Of a stretch of 44,509 nt of DNA, positions 32,190 to 42,728 are shown one piece after another. Both the position numbers and the translations under genes were made by a program. Source of the stretch: CAJBLF01 sp964613015 (lineage in GTDB: Bacteria > Patescibacteriota > Gracilibacteria > Absconditabacterales > Absconditicoccaceae); the NCBI GenBank assembly GCA_964613015.1, contig CAZTFP010000011.1, forward strand, positions 1 to 44,509, written 5' to 3'. The notes beneath the pieces are model-generated. The model was not told the origin of the DNA and did no database searches. It worked only from the letters and a program-made list of their open reading frames with translations. Positions within the stretch are counted from its first letter, which is position 1. Each line of letters opens with the position of its first letter.

Positions 32190-33158
32190 ATGAAACCAAC
32201 ATTTTCTATTATGAAAAAAGCATACGTACGAGTGGGTTTTTGAGCTCTCTTATTGGCTATTGCGCTATTTCTATTCTTTTCTAACGCAAGATATTCAGAA
32301 GAATTTACAGGATGAGTCCAAATCACTGTTGCGGGAACCCTAGATAAAACAGCATTAACTCAAGATGTTACCCAATACATGAATAGTAAATGATATAAAA
32401 ATAGTGATGTAATGGTTGAAGTGGGAAAGGATACTACAAAAATTTCCCTAAAGACACAAGTAGACAAAGACGAACAAGTAAATATTTTATCAAAAGACAT
32501 CCAATCAGCGCTCATTCAAAAGGGATATATCAAAAGCACAAGTGATGTTATGGAACAATCTATTACTTGACCAAGTGTCTGAGCATATATGCAAAAATCA
32601 GCAAAAAACGCATTAATTGTCGGAATATTACTTATGGCAATCTATATGTTATTTGCGTTTGCCGGCATTAGAAAAGAAATTTCTCCAAGCATATTGGCAG
32701 CAGTAGTAGTAGCTACAATGATTTTTGATGTATGAGTTCCTGCATGAGCATATGGAGTTTGGATGATGATAGATCATACTATGGCAATAAACACCGTATT
32801 TATTATTGCAGTACTTACCAATATGGGATACAGTATTAGTGATACCATTATTATTTTTGATAGAATTAGAGAAAATATAAAACTCAAAGCCGGACAAAAG
32901 TGAATTTTGATTGGTAAAATATTTGAAGATAGTTTACGACAAACGATGAGAAGATCTTTTGGAACAGTACTGTCTCTCTTTTTGGTTATTGTTGCTATGT
33001 ATCTTTTATGATCAGGAACTATTAAAGAATTTGCCTTTACTATAGGTATTTGAGTTATCGCATGATCATACTCATCAATCTTTATCTCAGCGCCACTTAC
33101 CTATATCCTCTTGGGTAAATATCGTAAAGAAAGAAAAGAAATGCTCGCTCAAAAATAA
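32190..33158 (+). CDS. secF: Protein translocase subunit SecF
   Basis: 322 residues. SecF, with SecD, uses the proton gradient to help release proteins on the outer face of the membrane. First membrane helix (about 13-30), external domain starting EFTGGVQI (the family's DFtGG; one Gly of this is TGA), then five membrane helices with NMGYSISDTIIIFDRIREN and RRSFGTVLSLFLVI, both family signatures. No secD adjoins it, unlike the common secDF order; secD must be elsewhere or beyond reach. Many TGA codons are Gly within the membrane helices. Confidence 0.94.
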
Positions 33159-33276
33159 CACCATATCCTGATGTAACTTAGATCTTATCCGCAATTATCA
33201 CGATAAACCATTATACGGAAATTAAACTACATGAATTTAAAGCGGGAAAATTACATTTATTTGTTTACATCATACT

Positions 33277-34002
33277 TTGAATTTTCTTTCCAAGATTATT
33301 TGTTATCAAAATCACGATTTTTATGTAATGTGGAAACCAAATACACTACCGACAACATTCGGTAAAGAGCAATGTTTTTTGGATATGTTACTAGATAAAG
33401 ATACAAAAACAACAACTGATTTTTCATTACCGGTATCACTCCTCCCCTATATTGACCTCCCCGATTTTACTCCCTGTAAACTCACTCAACCATTAATTCA
33501 ACACCAATTGAATGTTTTCGGAACAGAAGGAGAACTTGGATTACTCAATAGACTTGATAATGAAACCGCATGATTTCTCTATTTTGCAAAAACCCAAGAA
33601 GCATTCGACAGATATAGACACCTTCAATGAGAATGAAAAATCCACAAATGGTATATAGCCCAGATTGTATGAGAACCAAAAGAATCGGCATTTGAAATAG
33701 ATATGCCAATTATGCATCACAAACAGAAGCAAGATAGGATGGTTTTTATTCGTAATCCCAAAGATGAACTCAAGTGAAGAAGTAAAGTCCACAATTCAGT
33801 AACCATAATCAAAGTATTACATACCGATAAAAAGACCAATATTAGTACGTTACTTGTAGGTATTTATAAGGGAGTAAGACACCAAATTAGAGTACATCTA
33901 GCAGGAATAGGCTATCCGGTACTAGGAGATACTTTATATGGTAAAGATATCACACCGGGTAATCTTCGTCTTTGGAGTGTTGGTTTTCAAATACATGACT
34001 AA
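33277..34002 (+). CDS. RluA-family pseudouridine synthase
   Basis: 241 residues. Isomerises uridine in rRNA or tRNA. The catalytic Asp lies in LLNRLDNETAGFL (about residue 94; family RLDxxTSG), followed by KWYIAQIVGEP and the C-terminal IYKGVRHQIRVHLAGIGYPVLGDTLYG. The best start is a TTG at 33277, since an in-frame TAA lies shortly before and the next ATG (33328) would remove the first strand (IICYQNHDFYVMWKP). The exact target base cannot be told. Six TGA codons are Gly, including the last residue of the catalytic motif. Confidence 0.88.
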
Positions 34003-34062
34003 ATAATTTGCATTTTTTCAAAATAAAGTATATAATAAATATACTTTATTTTTGGATTGGTA

Positions 34063-34680
34063 ATGAGTATAGAAGAAACAAATATCAAACCACTTACTCC
34101 TAAGGTAGCTGTTGAATATTTACAATTTAAATTATCGACAGAAAACAAGGACTATTTATCATATCGAAATAAACTTATTCCTGAATATTTTTCAGCGAAC
34201 GAATTTTGTAGTATGTTCAATAATTTAAGAAAAACCATGTGGAAATATAATCAAGAAATGATAGGAGAAAAAGATTCTCATAAAGAAAAAGAGAGTGCAT
34301 TTCAGTACGCAATGAAAATAATAATAGCACCCAAAATGAGAAATCCATCGTTTCAATTTGGCATCACAAAAAGTCTTGTGGGTGTATTGCTCAATGTGTT
34401 TAGAGATTCTACGTATCAAGAATATCTCAACCAAGTAGAAGCCAGAATTAGTGATATTTTAGAAACAAATATTAAAAATGAACAATTCAGTATGATATAT
34501 CAAAGTCTAAAAGATACTTATTTTTTTAACCAATGATTATGAAATCAAACAAGTGATTCGGAAGATAGAGAATTTTTTGATCAAGCATGGAAGGTCTTTG
34601 AATCACAAGAAATAAAAGAAATGCCAGAACCAGAAAAAAATAAATTATATAGATATTTATATGAAAAATATATAAATTAA
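34063..34680 (+). CDS. Hypothetical soluble protein
   Basis: 205 residues, helical and charged, no signal peptide, no family recognised. Two TGA codons occur (NQGLGN). The ATG at 34063 is preferred to an in-frame TTG at 34057. A TATAAT box lies about 26 nt upstream (34031-34036). It is followed by a 404-nt region with repeated operator-like sites before the HigA-like gene. It does not resemble HigB or other known toxins, but its position makes a functional link possible. Confidence 0.65.
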
Positions 34681-35084
34681 CACAAACAAGATAATGTCAA
34701 TTATAGAAGAAATCACAATGGATTCCATATAATATTCTTTAGGGGGGTTATATATGTGTGTTATGTTATAAATAGTAGTCTATATGTCTATATAAGATAG
34801 ATATAGAGAAAAATTTCAAATATTCACTGTTTCATATAAATAATGAATTATTATATATTTTTATATGTAATAACCAATGTTTTGTAAATTCACTAATATA
34901 TATAATTAGTGAATTATTTGTTTATTTAAAGAAAATAAAATAAGTGTGTTTGGTTATTATTTGAAAAAGAAATTCACTATTTAATAGAATAGGTGAAAAG
35001 ACTTGATTTTGTTTTATTGTTTATTATAAATATGATAATTCACTATTTAATAGAATAATATAATTATTTATTTAAGAGAAAAAA
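34681..35084 (+). promoter_or_regulatory. Operator-like repeats upstream of the HigA-like gene
   Basis: ATTCACT recurs four times: 34822-34828; in the dyad AATTCACTAAT (34887-34897) with ATTAGTGAATT (34905-34915); and in two identical 21-nt direct repeats beginning AATTCACTATTTAATAG at 34971 and 35037, 66 nt apart. The last copy is 28 nt from the start codon. HigA-type repressors bind dyads of this size in their own promoter, so autoregulation is likely. No gene is seen here. Confidence 0.6.
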
Positions 35085-35396
35085 ATGGAAGCACAACATC
35101 CAGGAAAATTACTTCAACAAGAACTCACGGCAAGATGATTAACGCAAAAAGTTTTTGCGACTATGATTGGAAAAAAAATTTCTGAGGTCAATGAGTTGAT
35201 CAAATGAAAAAGAAATATAACCGTACAACGAGATATTCTGCTGTCCATTGTTTTTGATGATCAAGAACAAAAATGGATCAAGGTCCAAAACAATTTTGAT
35301 TACAGTGTGGCAAAATTAAATATGACATCAAAAATCAAAGAAGTGATGTCCAAAAAGAAGAAAACCAAAGGACACGAGGTCTTCGAGGACTTTTAA
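35085..35396 (+). CDS. HigA-like XRE antitoxin/regulator
   Basis: 103 residues. The N-terminus HPGKLLQQELTARGLTQKVFA, the helix-turn-helix with NELIKGKRNITV and the C-terminal WIKVQNNFDYSVAK follow the HigA/VapI pattern (HPGe.L.ee...G.sq..lA, then WLnLQ..yDl). HigA binds DNA and normally neutralises a HigB ribonuclease encoded next to it. No HigB is adjacent: the upstream gene is 400 nt away and different, the downstream gene is a cupin. So it may be an orphan regulator. AAGAGAA lies 8 nt before the ATG. Two TGA codons are Gly. Confidence 0.82.
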
Positions 35397-35398
35397 AC

Positions 35399-35404
35399 TA
35401 TAAT
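35399..35404 (+). promoter_or_regulatory. -10 element of the cupin gene
   Basis: TATAAT lies 9 nt before the ATG at 35414 and directly after the higA-like stop, so the cupin may have its own near-leaderless transcript. Confidence 0.4.
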
Positions 35405-35413
35405 CTTTGTATC

Positions 35414-35704
35414 ATGAAATTAATGGGGATACCGATTATAAAATCTGATGAAAGGGGAATAATCTATAATTGTGGCAAATGTAGTTTTGTTTCTAGGAAA
35501 AAAGGAAGTATTGGTGCTGATCATGTACATAATGATGTAGAAGTGATTTATCTGGTTAAAGGAAAGGTAGAGCTGACTATTGGCAATGAAGTACAGATGG
35601 TAGAGGCTCCAATTATGCGAGAAACAGGCTCTAATGTATATCATAAGGTAGTTGCATTCACAGATATAGAATTTGTGATTAATAGGGATGATGAATGAAA
35701 ATAG
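35414..35704 (+). CDS. Small cupin-fold protein
   Basis: 96 residues. The pattern GADHVHNDVEVIYLVKGKVEL is a cupin motif 1 (HxH with a later Glu) and ETGSNVYHKVVAFTDIEF the second half, with a His. Such small beta-barrels may bind a metal or sugar; the ligand here is unknown. One TGA is Gly, second from the end. It lies 17 nt after the HigA-like gene and 36 nt before murG on the same strand. Confidence 0.7.
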
Positions 35705-35740
35705 GAGATTATAATTATTTTAGATTATAGATTTTAGAAA

Positions 35741-36850
35741 ATGGCACATAAAAATAGGAAGCTTAGAATAGCTATGGCAGGCTGAGGAACGTGAGGTCAC
35801 GTATTACCTATCAGAAGCCTATTAGAGTTTTTCATGACCAACGAAGAGTATCATGACCATGTTCAAAAGTTGTATCGATTTGGCGCAAAAAACAGTCTAG
35901 AAAAGCAAGTATCCAAGGAAATTCAAGCACAAAATCCGACAAACCCACTCGTCTTTGTTTCTGTGTATTCATGAAAATACCGCAGAGAAAGTTATCGAAA
36001 ATCCAAAGTAAAAAATATTTCTGATTTCTTTTTGTTTCTTGTTGGGTCTATACAATCGATATATCTCCTCCTCTATTATCATATTGATGTAGTGTTTTGT
36101 AAGTGATGATATGTGGCATTACCAGTGGTTTTGGCGGCAGCACTTCTTCGTAAAAAGATTATTGTCCATGAGTCAGATACTCATCCTGGATTAGTTAACA
36201 AGATAGCTAGTCATTTCGCTCAAAAGACATTTACTGGTTTTGAATGAGCACTGTCAGATGGAGAAACTATTGGACAGATACTTTCAGATACTATTATCGT
36301 AGAAAAATATCCTGAAAACAAATCCACAACTATGATTCTTGTGGTATGAGGATCTCAATGATCCCAAAGATTATATCAAAGTCTCCTTCATATTCTTGAG
36401 TTTACCCAAGATTTATCTTCAGAATATGAATTTCATATAGTATTATGATTGGTTAATCAAGAGATGTCGACACTTTTTGACAAATTTACTTACGTACATA
36501 CCTATGGTTTTATAAGCCAAAAAGAAATGGGAGAATTGTATAATATTTGTGACATTGCCATTACTCGTTGAGGTACAACATCATTAGCTGAACAGAAGCT
36601 TTATGATATGAAACAAATCATTATCCCTATACCACGAACTCATGATCAACACGATAATGCAAAATGGTATGTAAGATATTATAATGATATTATGCTCAAT
36701 CAGAGAGATACTGATTTTGAATTTCAGCTTACAAACGCAATCAAGCACTTTAGATGATTTAAAAAAGTCCGTCAGCAAAAAGACAAAAAAGCGATAGTTG
36801 CTCAAGCAAAAAAGACAATACGAGAAGCTATATTAGCCACAAAAAAATAG
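35741..36850 (+). CDS. murG: MurG-like UDP-GlcNAc transferase
   Basis: 369 residues, MurG length. It adds GlcNAc to lipid I to make lipid II at the inner face of the membrane. Gly-rich loop 1 AGGGTGGHVLP (about residues 13-23, two Gly from TGA), GGYVALPVVLAA, HESDTHPGLVNK, loop VVGGSQGSQ and TRGGTTSLAE match the family in order. About a dozen TGA codons are Gly. It would feed the PBP at 177-3383. A clear terminator follows at 36901. Usual neighbours (ftsW, murC) are absent. Confidence 0.92.
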
Positions 36851-36900
36851 AAACATATAGTACGTTTTCTTAGTTTACTTATGTTATTAATTTTTTTATT

Positions 36901-36920
36901 CTGACTTTGTCAGTTTTTTT
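36901..36920 (+). terminator. Terminator after murG
   Basis: CTGAC-ttt-GTCAG followed by seven T residues, 50 nt after the murG stop. Confidence 0.85.
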
Positions 36921-36984
36921 CTTTTTTTGGTTTTTTATAGTCTTGGCTGTTCTGCGCGGAACGCTTTTATTCCAAAAACCAGTA

Positions 36985-39597
36985 ATGGCTTTAAAGACAT
37001 TTTTTCTATCATTAACACTAATTATTTTGTGTGTTGTTTGATTATCTTTAGCTCAACGAGAATGAATATGATCGTTACTTGAACCAACAGATTCTAGTAT
37101 GATTTCAGACTTAGATGGGTGAGGTATCTCAACAGGCTTGTTTGTTATATTGGTGGATAGTGGACAGACCATGACAGGACTGGACAGCGATAAAGTTAGT
37201 GCTTTATGACTAGAAAATTTTGGGGTAGATAGCTTATTGTTATCAAGCAATAGTGGCACCATTTTGGGCTCATGAAATACTACTGGAGACATAAATTCTT
37301 GAGATATTGTACTATGAACCTGACAGATAATTTCAGATCCCATTCCTCGTCTCATTCTCTCCGAGGTGTATTATGATGGAACTGACGAACGGATTGAAAT
37401 CACGAATATTGGCGATGGAAACTTTCAAGGAAATTTTACTCTCGTATGAGCAAAAAGCACACCAGTTACGTTGAGCAACATCACTCTTTTATCGGGAGAA
37501 TCTAAAGTATTTGGAGATATGCTTAGTCAGGTTTCAGGAAGTCAATATATAGGGAAAACGGGACTAGCATTGAATTTGACAGATACATCGCCAATCAATA
37601 TCCAATTGATCATTTCTGGTCAGATAGTTGATAGTTTCTTAATAGATCAATATCGAGTCAACTTCTACAATGATAAGAAAACGTCATTTGAAAAAGTTGG
37701 GTTAATTCCTACCCGGATCCAATCAGATAGGGTAGCGAATGCTCAGAGTGGATATATGATAAACCCTGGTGTATACTTTAGAACAGGAACGGTTATTGAT
37801 ATTTCTTTTCCTCCCGCACAATCTTGAGATAATTTACAATTACCTGTCTCTTGTGTTTCTTTAGACCAAAGAGACCTAATAAAAATCAATGAAATATTTC
37901 CATGAAATGAAAAATATCCTCCGTATATTGAATTGGCAATCCATTCAGATGTTACTACTACCAATCTGTCCATATCAGGAAATCGCCTAGCTACAAGTGT
38001 AGAATTTATATTGGATACTTCAGGTACTACCTTACAAAAGAATACATTTTTGTTGCTTTCATCTACTGGATTCCGAAAAGATGAAGGAATGCAAAGCGTA
38101 CGAAATAGTGGTTTTTTCTTACTTAGTACCTGAAATCGATTGGTGATAACCATTGGTTCTTGACAAAATAGACAAGTTTTGGACATTGCCTATATGTCTG
38201 GAGAAAATATAGGTAAGTCCTCATATTTTGCCACAAAAACCTACCAATGTGCGAGGATTTTCGACTATTTGGACGACTTTTCGCCAGGGTTCGAACAAAG
38301 ATTTTTAAAGTACTTCTCAGGTACTACCATAACTAAAATTGAATATATTCAAGTAACTACGGGATATCAATCAGAAACGTGAAGCTGTCCACTAAGCTGA
38401 CCAAGCGACGTATTTTCTTGAGAAAACCCAATCACTACGAATATTTCATCAATACCCAATCAATATTCTATTCGTATTCTCAATGTGGATTACGATCCTC
38501 CTGGTCCTGATACAAATAATGAAAAAATAACATTATTAGCTACCAACCTATCTGGAGACCAAACTCCATTGGATTTGAGTAAAATATTCAGACTCAAAGT
38601 TAACGGAACCAATAAAACACTTCCCCGAATATTACCTATAAATGTCCCTACCACCTTCATCAAAACCTTTGGATTCCCCAATAGTACAGATAACTGACAA
38701 GACGTTGTTGTTCAATTAACGTACGGAGATTACATATTTGATACCTATACATACAATCCTAATATACCAGAGCAAGAAAAAACAATTACGGGTGATATCC
38801 AATCTACAGGAACCGTACTGAATCTTTCTGGTCTCCAATTTACCATCACCTATGTACTTCCCAATCCAATAGAATCTGATACATCTGAAGAACTTTGATT
38901 AGTGATTATGAATTACGAAGATTCCGGCCACAATTTCTTAACGCCGGAATGAGGTACATACAGTGGTGAGTTAGATCTAAGTCAGGGATTCACACTCAGA
39001 ATAGGAAAAAGTAAGAAGAAAATCACGGGGAACTTCATTATTGGTCAGGAAAATATTTTGTCATGAAGTCTTGGGTTAATTAATAAAGCAGCATGTGTTA
39101 GTTTATTTTACCACGAGAAAGAGCTCACAAAATTTTGTTATAGAACTCCCAAAGAAGGAGAAAAAATCTATGCATCTGATACGTGAATAGCAGAAATTTC
39201 ACAGGAAAATATAGATATACTCAATGCTGTTCAACTCAAACCAATAGCTAACAAACTCTGTATCCGATATAAAGAAGAATCATTTCTATGTAAACACATC
39301 CCAGCTTCCAAAGCAGAAATCAAGACAACACAAGAACAGAAACTTTACAAATGATTTGCAAGTTTAATAAAACAATATCTCATGGATAATTGGCAAAATT
39401 TATATTATGAAACACCGCTTAAAGAGTATTTTGATTTAGTCGCTCAGAATAAAAAATTGATTGGTCAGTGAATAGGTCAGGTAGACATCTATGGACAATC
39501 ACTTCCTATTACTGATGTAAAACAACAAATATATGTTTTACAAACAACATTACCTTGAGTAATCGGGGTATTTGCATGAGAAAATACTCTCCAGTAA
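36985..39597 (+). CDS. Large secreted protein with lamin-tail-like domains
   Basis: 870 residues, signal segment at residues 5-22. At least two regions follow the lamin-tail (LTD) pattern: LILSEVYYDGTDERIEITN with VTLSNITLLSGESKVFG, and LIKINEIFPGNEKYPPYIEL; a third near residue 495 (IRILNVDYDPPGPD) is weaker. LTDs are Ig-like folds found in surface proteins and nucleases of many CPR bacteria. The last 200 residues hold several Cys. No nuclease motif is seen. Over thirty TGA codons are Gly. A palindromic repeat is translated within it (38920-38956). Between murG's terminator and the start lies a stem GGTTTTT/AAAAACC. Probably a cell-surface protein. Confidence 0.7.
38920..38956. repeat. Palindromic element inside the lamin-tail gene
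   Basis: ATTCCGGC (38921-38928) and GCCGGAAT (38943-38950) form a perfect 8-bp inverted repeat; the right half ACGCCGGAATGAGGTA is identical to that of the element at 41707-41742 in comEC. It is translated in-frame as part of the protein, ending TPEGG with a TGA-coded Gly. Confidence 0.7.
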
Positions 39598-39634
39598 TAC
39601 ACCAAATACTCTCTTTTATTTTTAATTATTTACT

Positions 39635-40018
39635 ATGAAAATAGAAAAATTTGAAGATCTAATCGCTTGGCAGAAAGCCAAAGAATTAACCACTAAACTC
39701 TATACTGTGTGTAAGAATTGTAAGGAATATGGACTCAAAGATATCATAACAAAAACAGGGATACAGATAATGAATCAGATTGCAGAATGATTTGAAAAAA
39801 GGAACAATAAAGATATCAAAGTAGCATTTCTCACAGCAAAATGAGGAACCAGTCAAATAAGATCTATGCTCTATATGTTGCTAGAATTATGATGTATCAC
39901 ACAAGAAGAATTTAAAGAATTCTACGATATAACGTGGCATATTACCAAGATGCTTATGGCGTTTGTAAAGAGTATCAACGAAAGTGAGAAGAAGAGAGAA
40001 GAGAAGGCTGGGGAATAA
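39635..40018 (+). CDS. Four-helix-bundle protein (23S rRNA IVP/S23 family)
   Basis: 127 residues. The family begins with a Trp-Gln-Lys-Ala word (AWQKAKELTTKLY) and carries the signature NQIAEGFEKRN (about 50-60; family IAEGfgR; its Gly is TGA). These four-helix proteins were first found in intervening sequences within 23S rRNA genes and also serve as accessory proteins in diversity-generating retroelements; most have no known role. No reverse transcriptase is nearby. It is followed 8 nt later by an 8-nt repeat array that runs into the csaB-like gene. A second member lies at 43218-43589, also with arrays. Confidence 0.88.
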
Positions 40019-40025
40019 AAATGAT

Positions 40026-40097
40026 GGAAAAATGGAGGTATGGAAGAATGGAAAGATTTATTTTTCAATGTTTCAATCTTTCAATGTTTCAATGTTT
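40026..40097 (+). repeat. Octanucleotide repeat pair (purine arm, then inverted pyrimidine arm)
   Basis: Four 8-nt units (GGAAAAAT, GGAGGTAT, GGAAGAAT, GGAAAGAT; 40026-40057), the unit TTATTTTT, then four units CAATGTTT, CAATCTTT, CAATGTTT, CAATGTTT (40066-40097), which are the reverse complement of AAACATTG-type units. The arms can pair into a hairpin. It uses the same 8-nt period as the arrays at 43062 and 43604. Confidence 0.8.
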
Positions 40098-40113
40098 ATT
40101 TTATTATGTACGT

Positions 40114-41100
40114 ATGGAGGGATATCTGAGAGGGTATTATGGATATAAAAATTTTGGAGATGAACTCTTGTTTTTTGGTGTAATAAGACAATTATTTACA
40201 AAATATCCTCTCACTAAGCTCTTTGTGGAAGTGGGTAATGCGCTCCGGATGGAAGATCGAGTACGAGAAAACTATCAAGAAATACTTACAGAAAAACAAC
40301 TTAAGAGTATAAAATTCATCAACGCCAAACAACATAAATATAAAATTATAACCCATCTGATGAATATTCTGGGACGAGGTAAATACAAAAAAGTATTTAA
40401 GTTTTTTGGCTGATGAGAAGTGCTTTCTGATGAAAGAACATTTCCTCATGATGGACGAAATATTCCTTTGCTCTTCAATTATAGTGTCAAAAAATGACAA
40501 TTTGTCCTCCTGTGAGGGATAGGAAAAATTCGCACGTCACGGACAGAAAAACTATATACTTACCTTCTTCCCAAAGCAGAAAAGATTATTGTAAGAGATA
40601 GAGATTCCTATACCATTGCTAAAGAGGTAGATGCCAAATGAAAAGACCAAGGACAAAAAACATTAGACAATAATGTTGTTCTCTACCAAGATTTTGCACA
40701 AGAAATAATTTGAAGCATAAAGCCTAAAGCTCAAAGCTGAAAGACAAAATATATTTTAATAAATATTAATAGACAGTCAGTGGACACAGAAAACATACAA
40801 AAAATCATTGATTTCTGTGCCAAATATACGGATCATAAAAAAATATTTTTCCCCTGTGACATGAATGATGACGCCCATTGTTTTTCAACTATAAAAAAAC
40901 ATATTTCTGATCTTGAACTGTATGATTGGAGTAAACATTCATTGGTAGAATCCTTATCACTATTTTTTCATACAGAGGGATGAATAGGTGCAAGGCTCCA
41001 TTTCCTCCTGCCATTGAAGTTGTATGATAAGTCTATTGTGGCAATCCCCTATGCAGATAAGATAAATAAACTTATAATAAGTCCCAAAGCTAAAACATAA
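40114..41100 (+). CDS. CsaB-like polysaccharide pyruvyl transferase
   Basis: 328 residues. The N-terminus GYLRGYYGYKNFGDELLFFG is the family motif (G-y-y-G..N.GDe), GGEVLSDERTFPHDG is the second, and GIGARLHFLLPLKLYDKSIV the third. CsaB adds pyruvate ketals to a wall polysaccharide, in other bacteria so that S-layer proteins can bind. No SLH-domain gene is visible here. An in-frame ATG at 40021 would add 31 residues made only of repeat sequence, so the ATG at 40114 is taken as the start. Seven or eight TGA codons are Gly. Next to comEC (23 nt). Confidence 0.78.
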
Positions 41101-41123
41101 GTTTTTAGTTGAATATTCTACTA

Positions 41124-42728
41124 ATGTTTTTACTGTTTTTTCTGGTATTTACCTTAATTTTTACCTTGTTTGAAAATATATTGATTGCAAGTATTTCACT
41201 AGTACTTGTATTTGTTTTTTTGCTCATATACCAGTACTTGTCAAAGAAAAAAATAGTTTTACAAAAAATAATTATCTTTGTTTGATTATCTTTTTTGTTG
41301 GCAGGAGTGAGTTTTGGAGTGAAGGAATGGGGGTATTATAGATATTCAAATCCCCCTTCGTTTCCCCCTTTATTAAGGGGGACACTAGTTGGAACTGGTA
41401 TAATCAGTGATATTTCTACTCAGGGAAAATATATATTTAGCTACAGAAATGCAGAATATATTCTTTATTCTACCAAAGAATATGCTATTGGCGATCAATT
41501 GTGGATGGTTGGCAATAAGCAAGAAAACAATCATACAGGCTGATTTTCTTACCGAACCATTTCTCCAGAGACGTTTGCTATTCCGATATTTTCCTGAAGT
41601 TTCGACTACGGAAAATGGATTAAAATGAAGGGGTGGAGGGGGACAATCTATGAGACGAATTCTCTTATAATACATGGTAGGGTTGGAACATCTACACAGC
41701 AAAATTGATTTCGGCCGCAATCCGGGACGCCGGAATGAGGTAATGTTGTTTGATGGGTTAAACAAACCAAAAAGAACATACAAGAAAAAATAATTGAATC
41801 TTATGGAAAAAACAAAATCTCGGGATTGATATTAGGGATGGTGATAGGGGACAGATCTCAGATTCCAGAATCAGAATATCAGAGTTTTATAAATTCATGA
41901 CTTGTCCATTTGGTTGCTGTGAGTGGATGAAATATCCTTATGATTGTTGTATTCTTACAATTTATTTTGTTCTTTTTACCTTTTTATGTCAGGCTTGGAC
42001 TTATTTTGCTCACGATAATAGGATATGGGTGTATTTGTGGACTAGATTCTAGTGTATTTCGTGCGGTGTTGATGGGAGGGATAAGTATGTTGGCATTGTT
42101 TCGATGAAGAGAGGTCAATATTCGAAGGCTTTTGTCGATAAGTTGTATCATTATGTTGATCATTAACCCATACTTTCTAGCATATGATACGGGTTTTTTA
42201 TTGTCATACAGTGCAATTATTGGAATACTTTATTTCGACTTCAGCGACAAGGAAAGAGAAATAAGAGAAAAGGATATATCAACGGGCCCTATTTTTTGAC
42301 TACAAAAAGCTTTGTGATATATCTATAAAAACTATTTATCACCTAGTATCTGAGCGAGTATAGGGATTTTCCCCGTTATAATATTTTTTATGGGCAAGAT
42401 CAATATTTTGGGGATTCTAGGAAATGTGTTTGTCTTGCCTATCGTACCATTTGTCATGATCTATGGCTTTGTCAGTGTCTGGCTATATCAGTATGTGGGA
42501 TGAGATTGGATGCTCTGGATTGAAAAAATTTGTATACAGTACATATATACAATTTCTGATCTGGTAGCTCAGTACGGAATTTATCTTATGGTTTCATGAT
42601 TACGATTTAAATATGTGGTTTTATTACTCTGTGTAGTTTTTTTTGTATATCGGCGTATCAAATCAGGGGACCAAAAAGAAGAGATAAAAAATTGAGAAAC
42701 ATACTGATGAATTAATAAATCAGAATAA
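41124..42728 (+). CDS. comEC: ComEC/Rec2 competence channel protein
   Basis: 534 residues, polytopic. ComEC carries single-stranded DNA across the membrane in transformation. An N-terminal membrane pair, a soluble OB-like region (about 90-200) and the competence domain with HLVAVSGGNILMIVVFLQF (about 265), SSVFRAVLMGG and NPYFLAYDTGFLLSYSAI match the family. The C-terminal metallo-hydrolase domain of longer ComEC proteins is absent, as in the short form. Two palindromic elements are translated within the OB-like region (41363-41382 and 41707-41742). Sixteen or more TGA codons are Gly. With PilT and the pilins it suggests DNA uptake. Confidence 0.9.
41363..41382. repeat. Palindromic element 1 inside comEC
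   Basis: TCCCCCTT-tatt-AAGGGGGA, a perfect 8-bp inverted repeat, GC-rich in an AT-rich gene and translated in-frame (PFPPLLRGT region). It is similar in plan to the CCTCCTTTATCAAGGAGG hairpin at 11241-11258. Confidence 0.7.
41707..41742. repeat. Palindromic element 2 inside comEC
   Basis: ATTTCGGC (41708-41715) pairs with GCCGGAAT (41729-41736, one G:T). It shares a 16-nt right half with the element at 38920-38956, and the first ten bases differ at one position. It is translated in-frame, giving TPEGG in both proteins. Confidence 0.7.

Noticed and set aside
36881..36937. Small hydrophobic ORF after murG
   Set aside because: The 18-codon frame covers the murG terminator hairpin and its T-run, so its hydrophobic composition is simply poly-T.
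177..42728. Widespread pseudogenes or frameshifts
   Set aside because: Breaks are always TGA in frame, never shifts, and fall on glycine positions; code 25 explains them.
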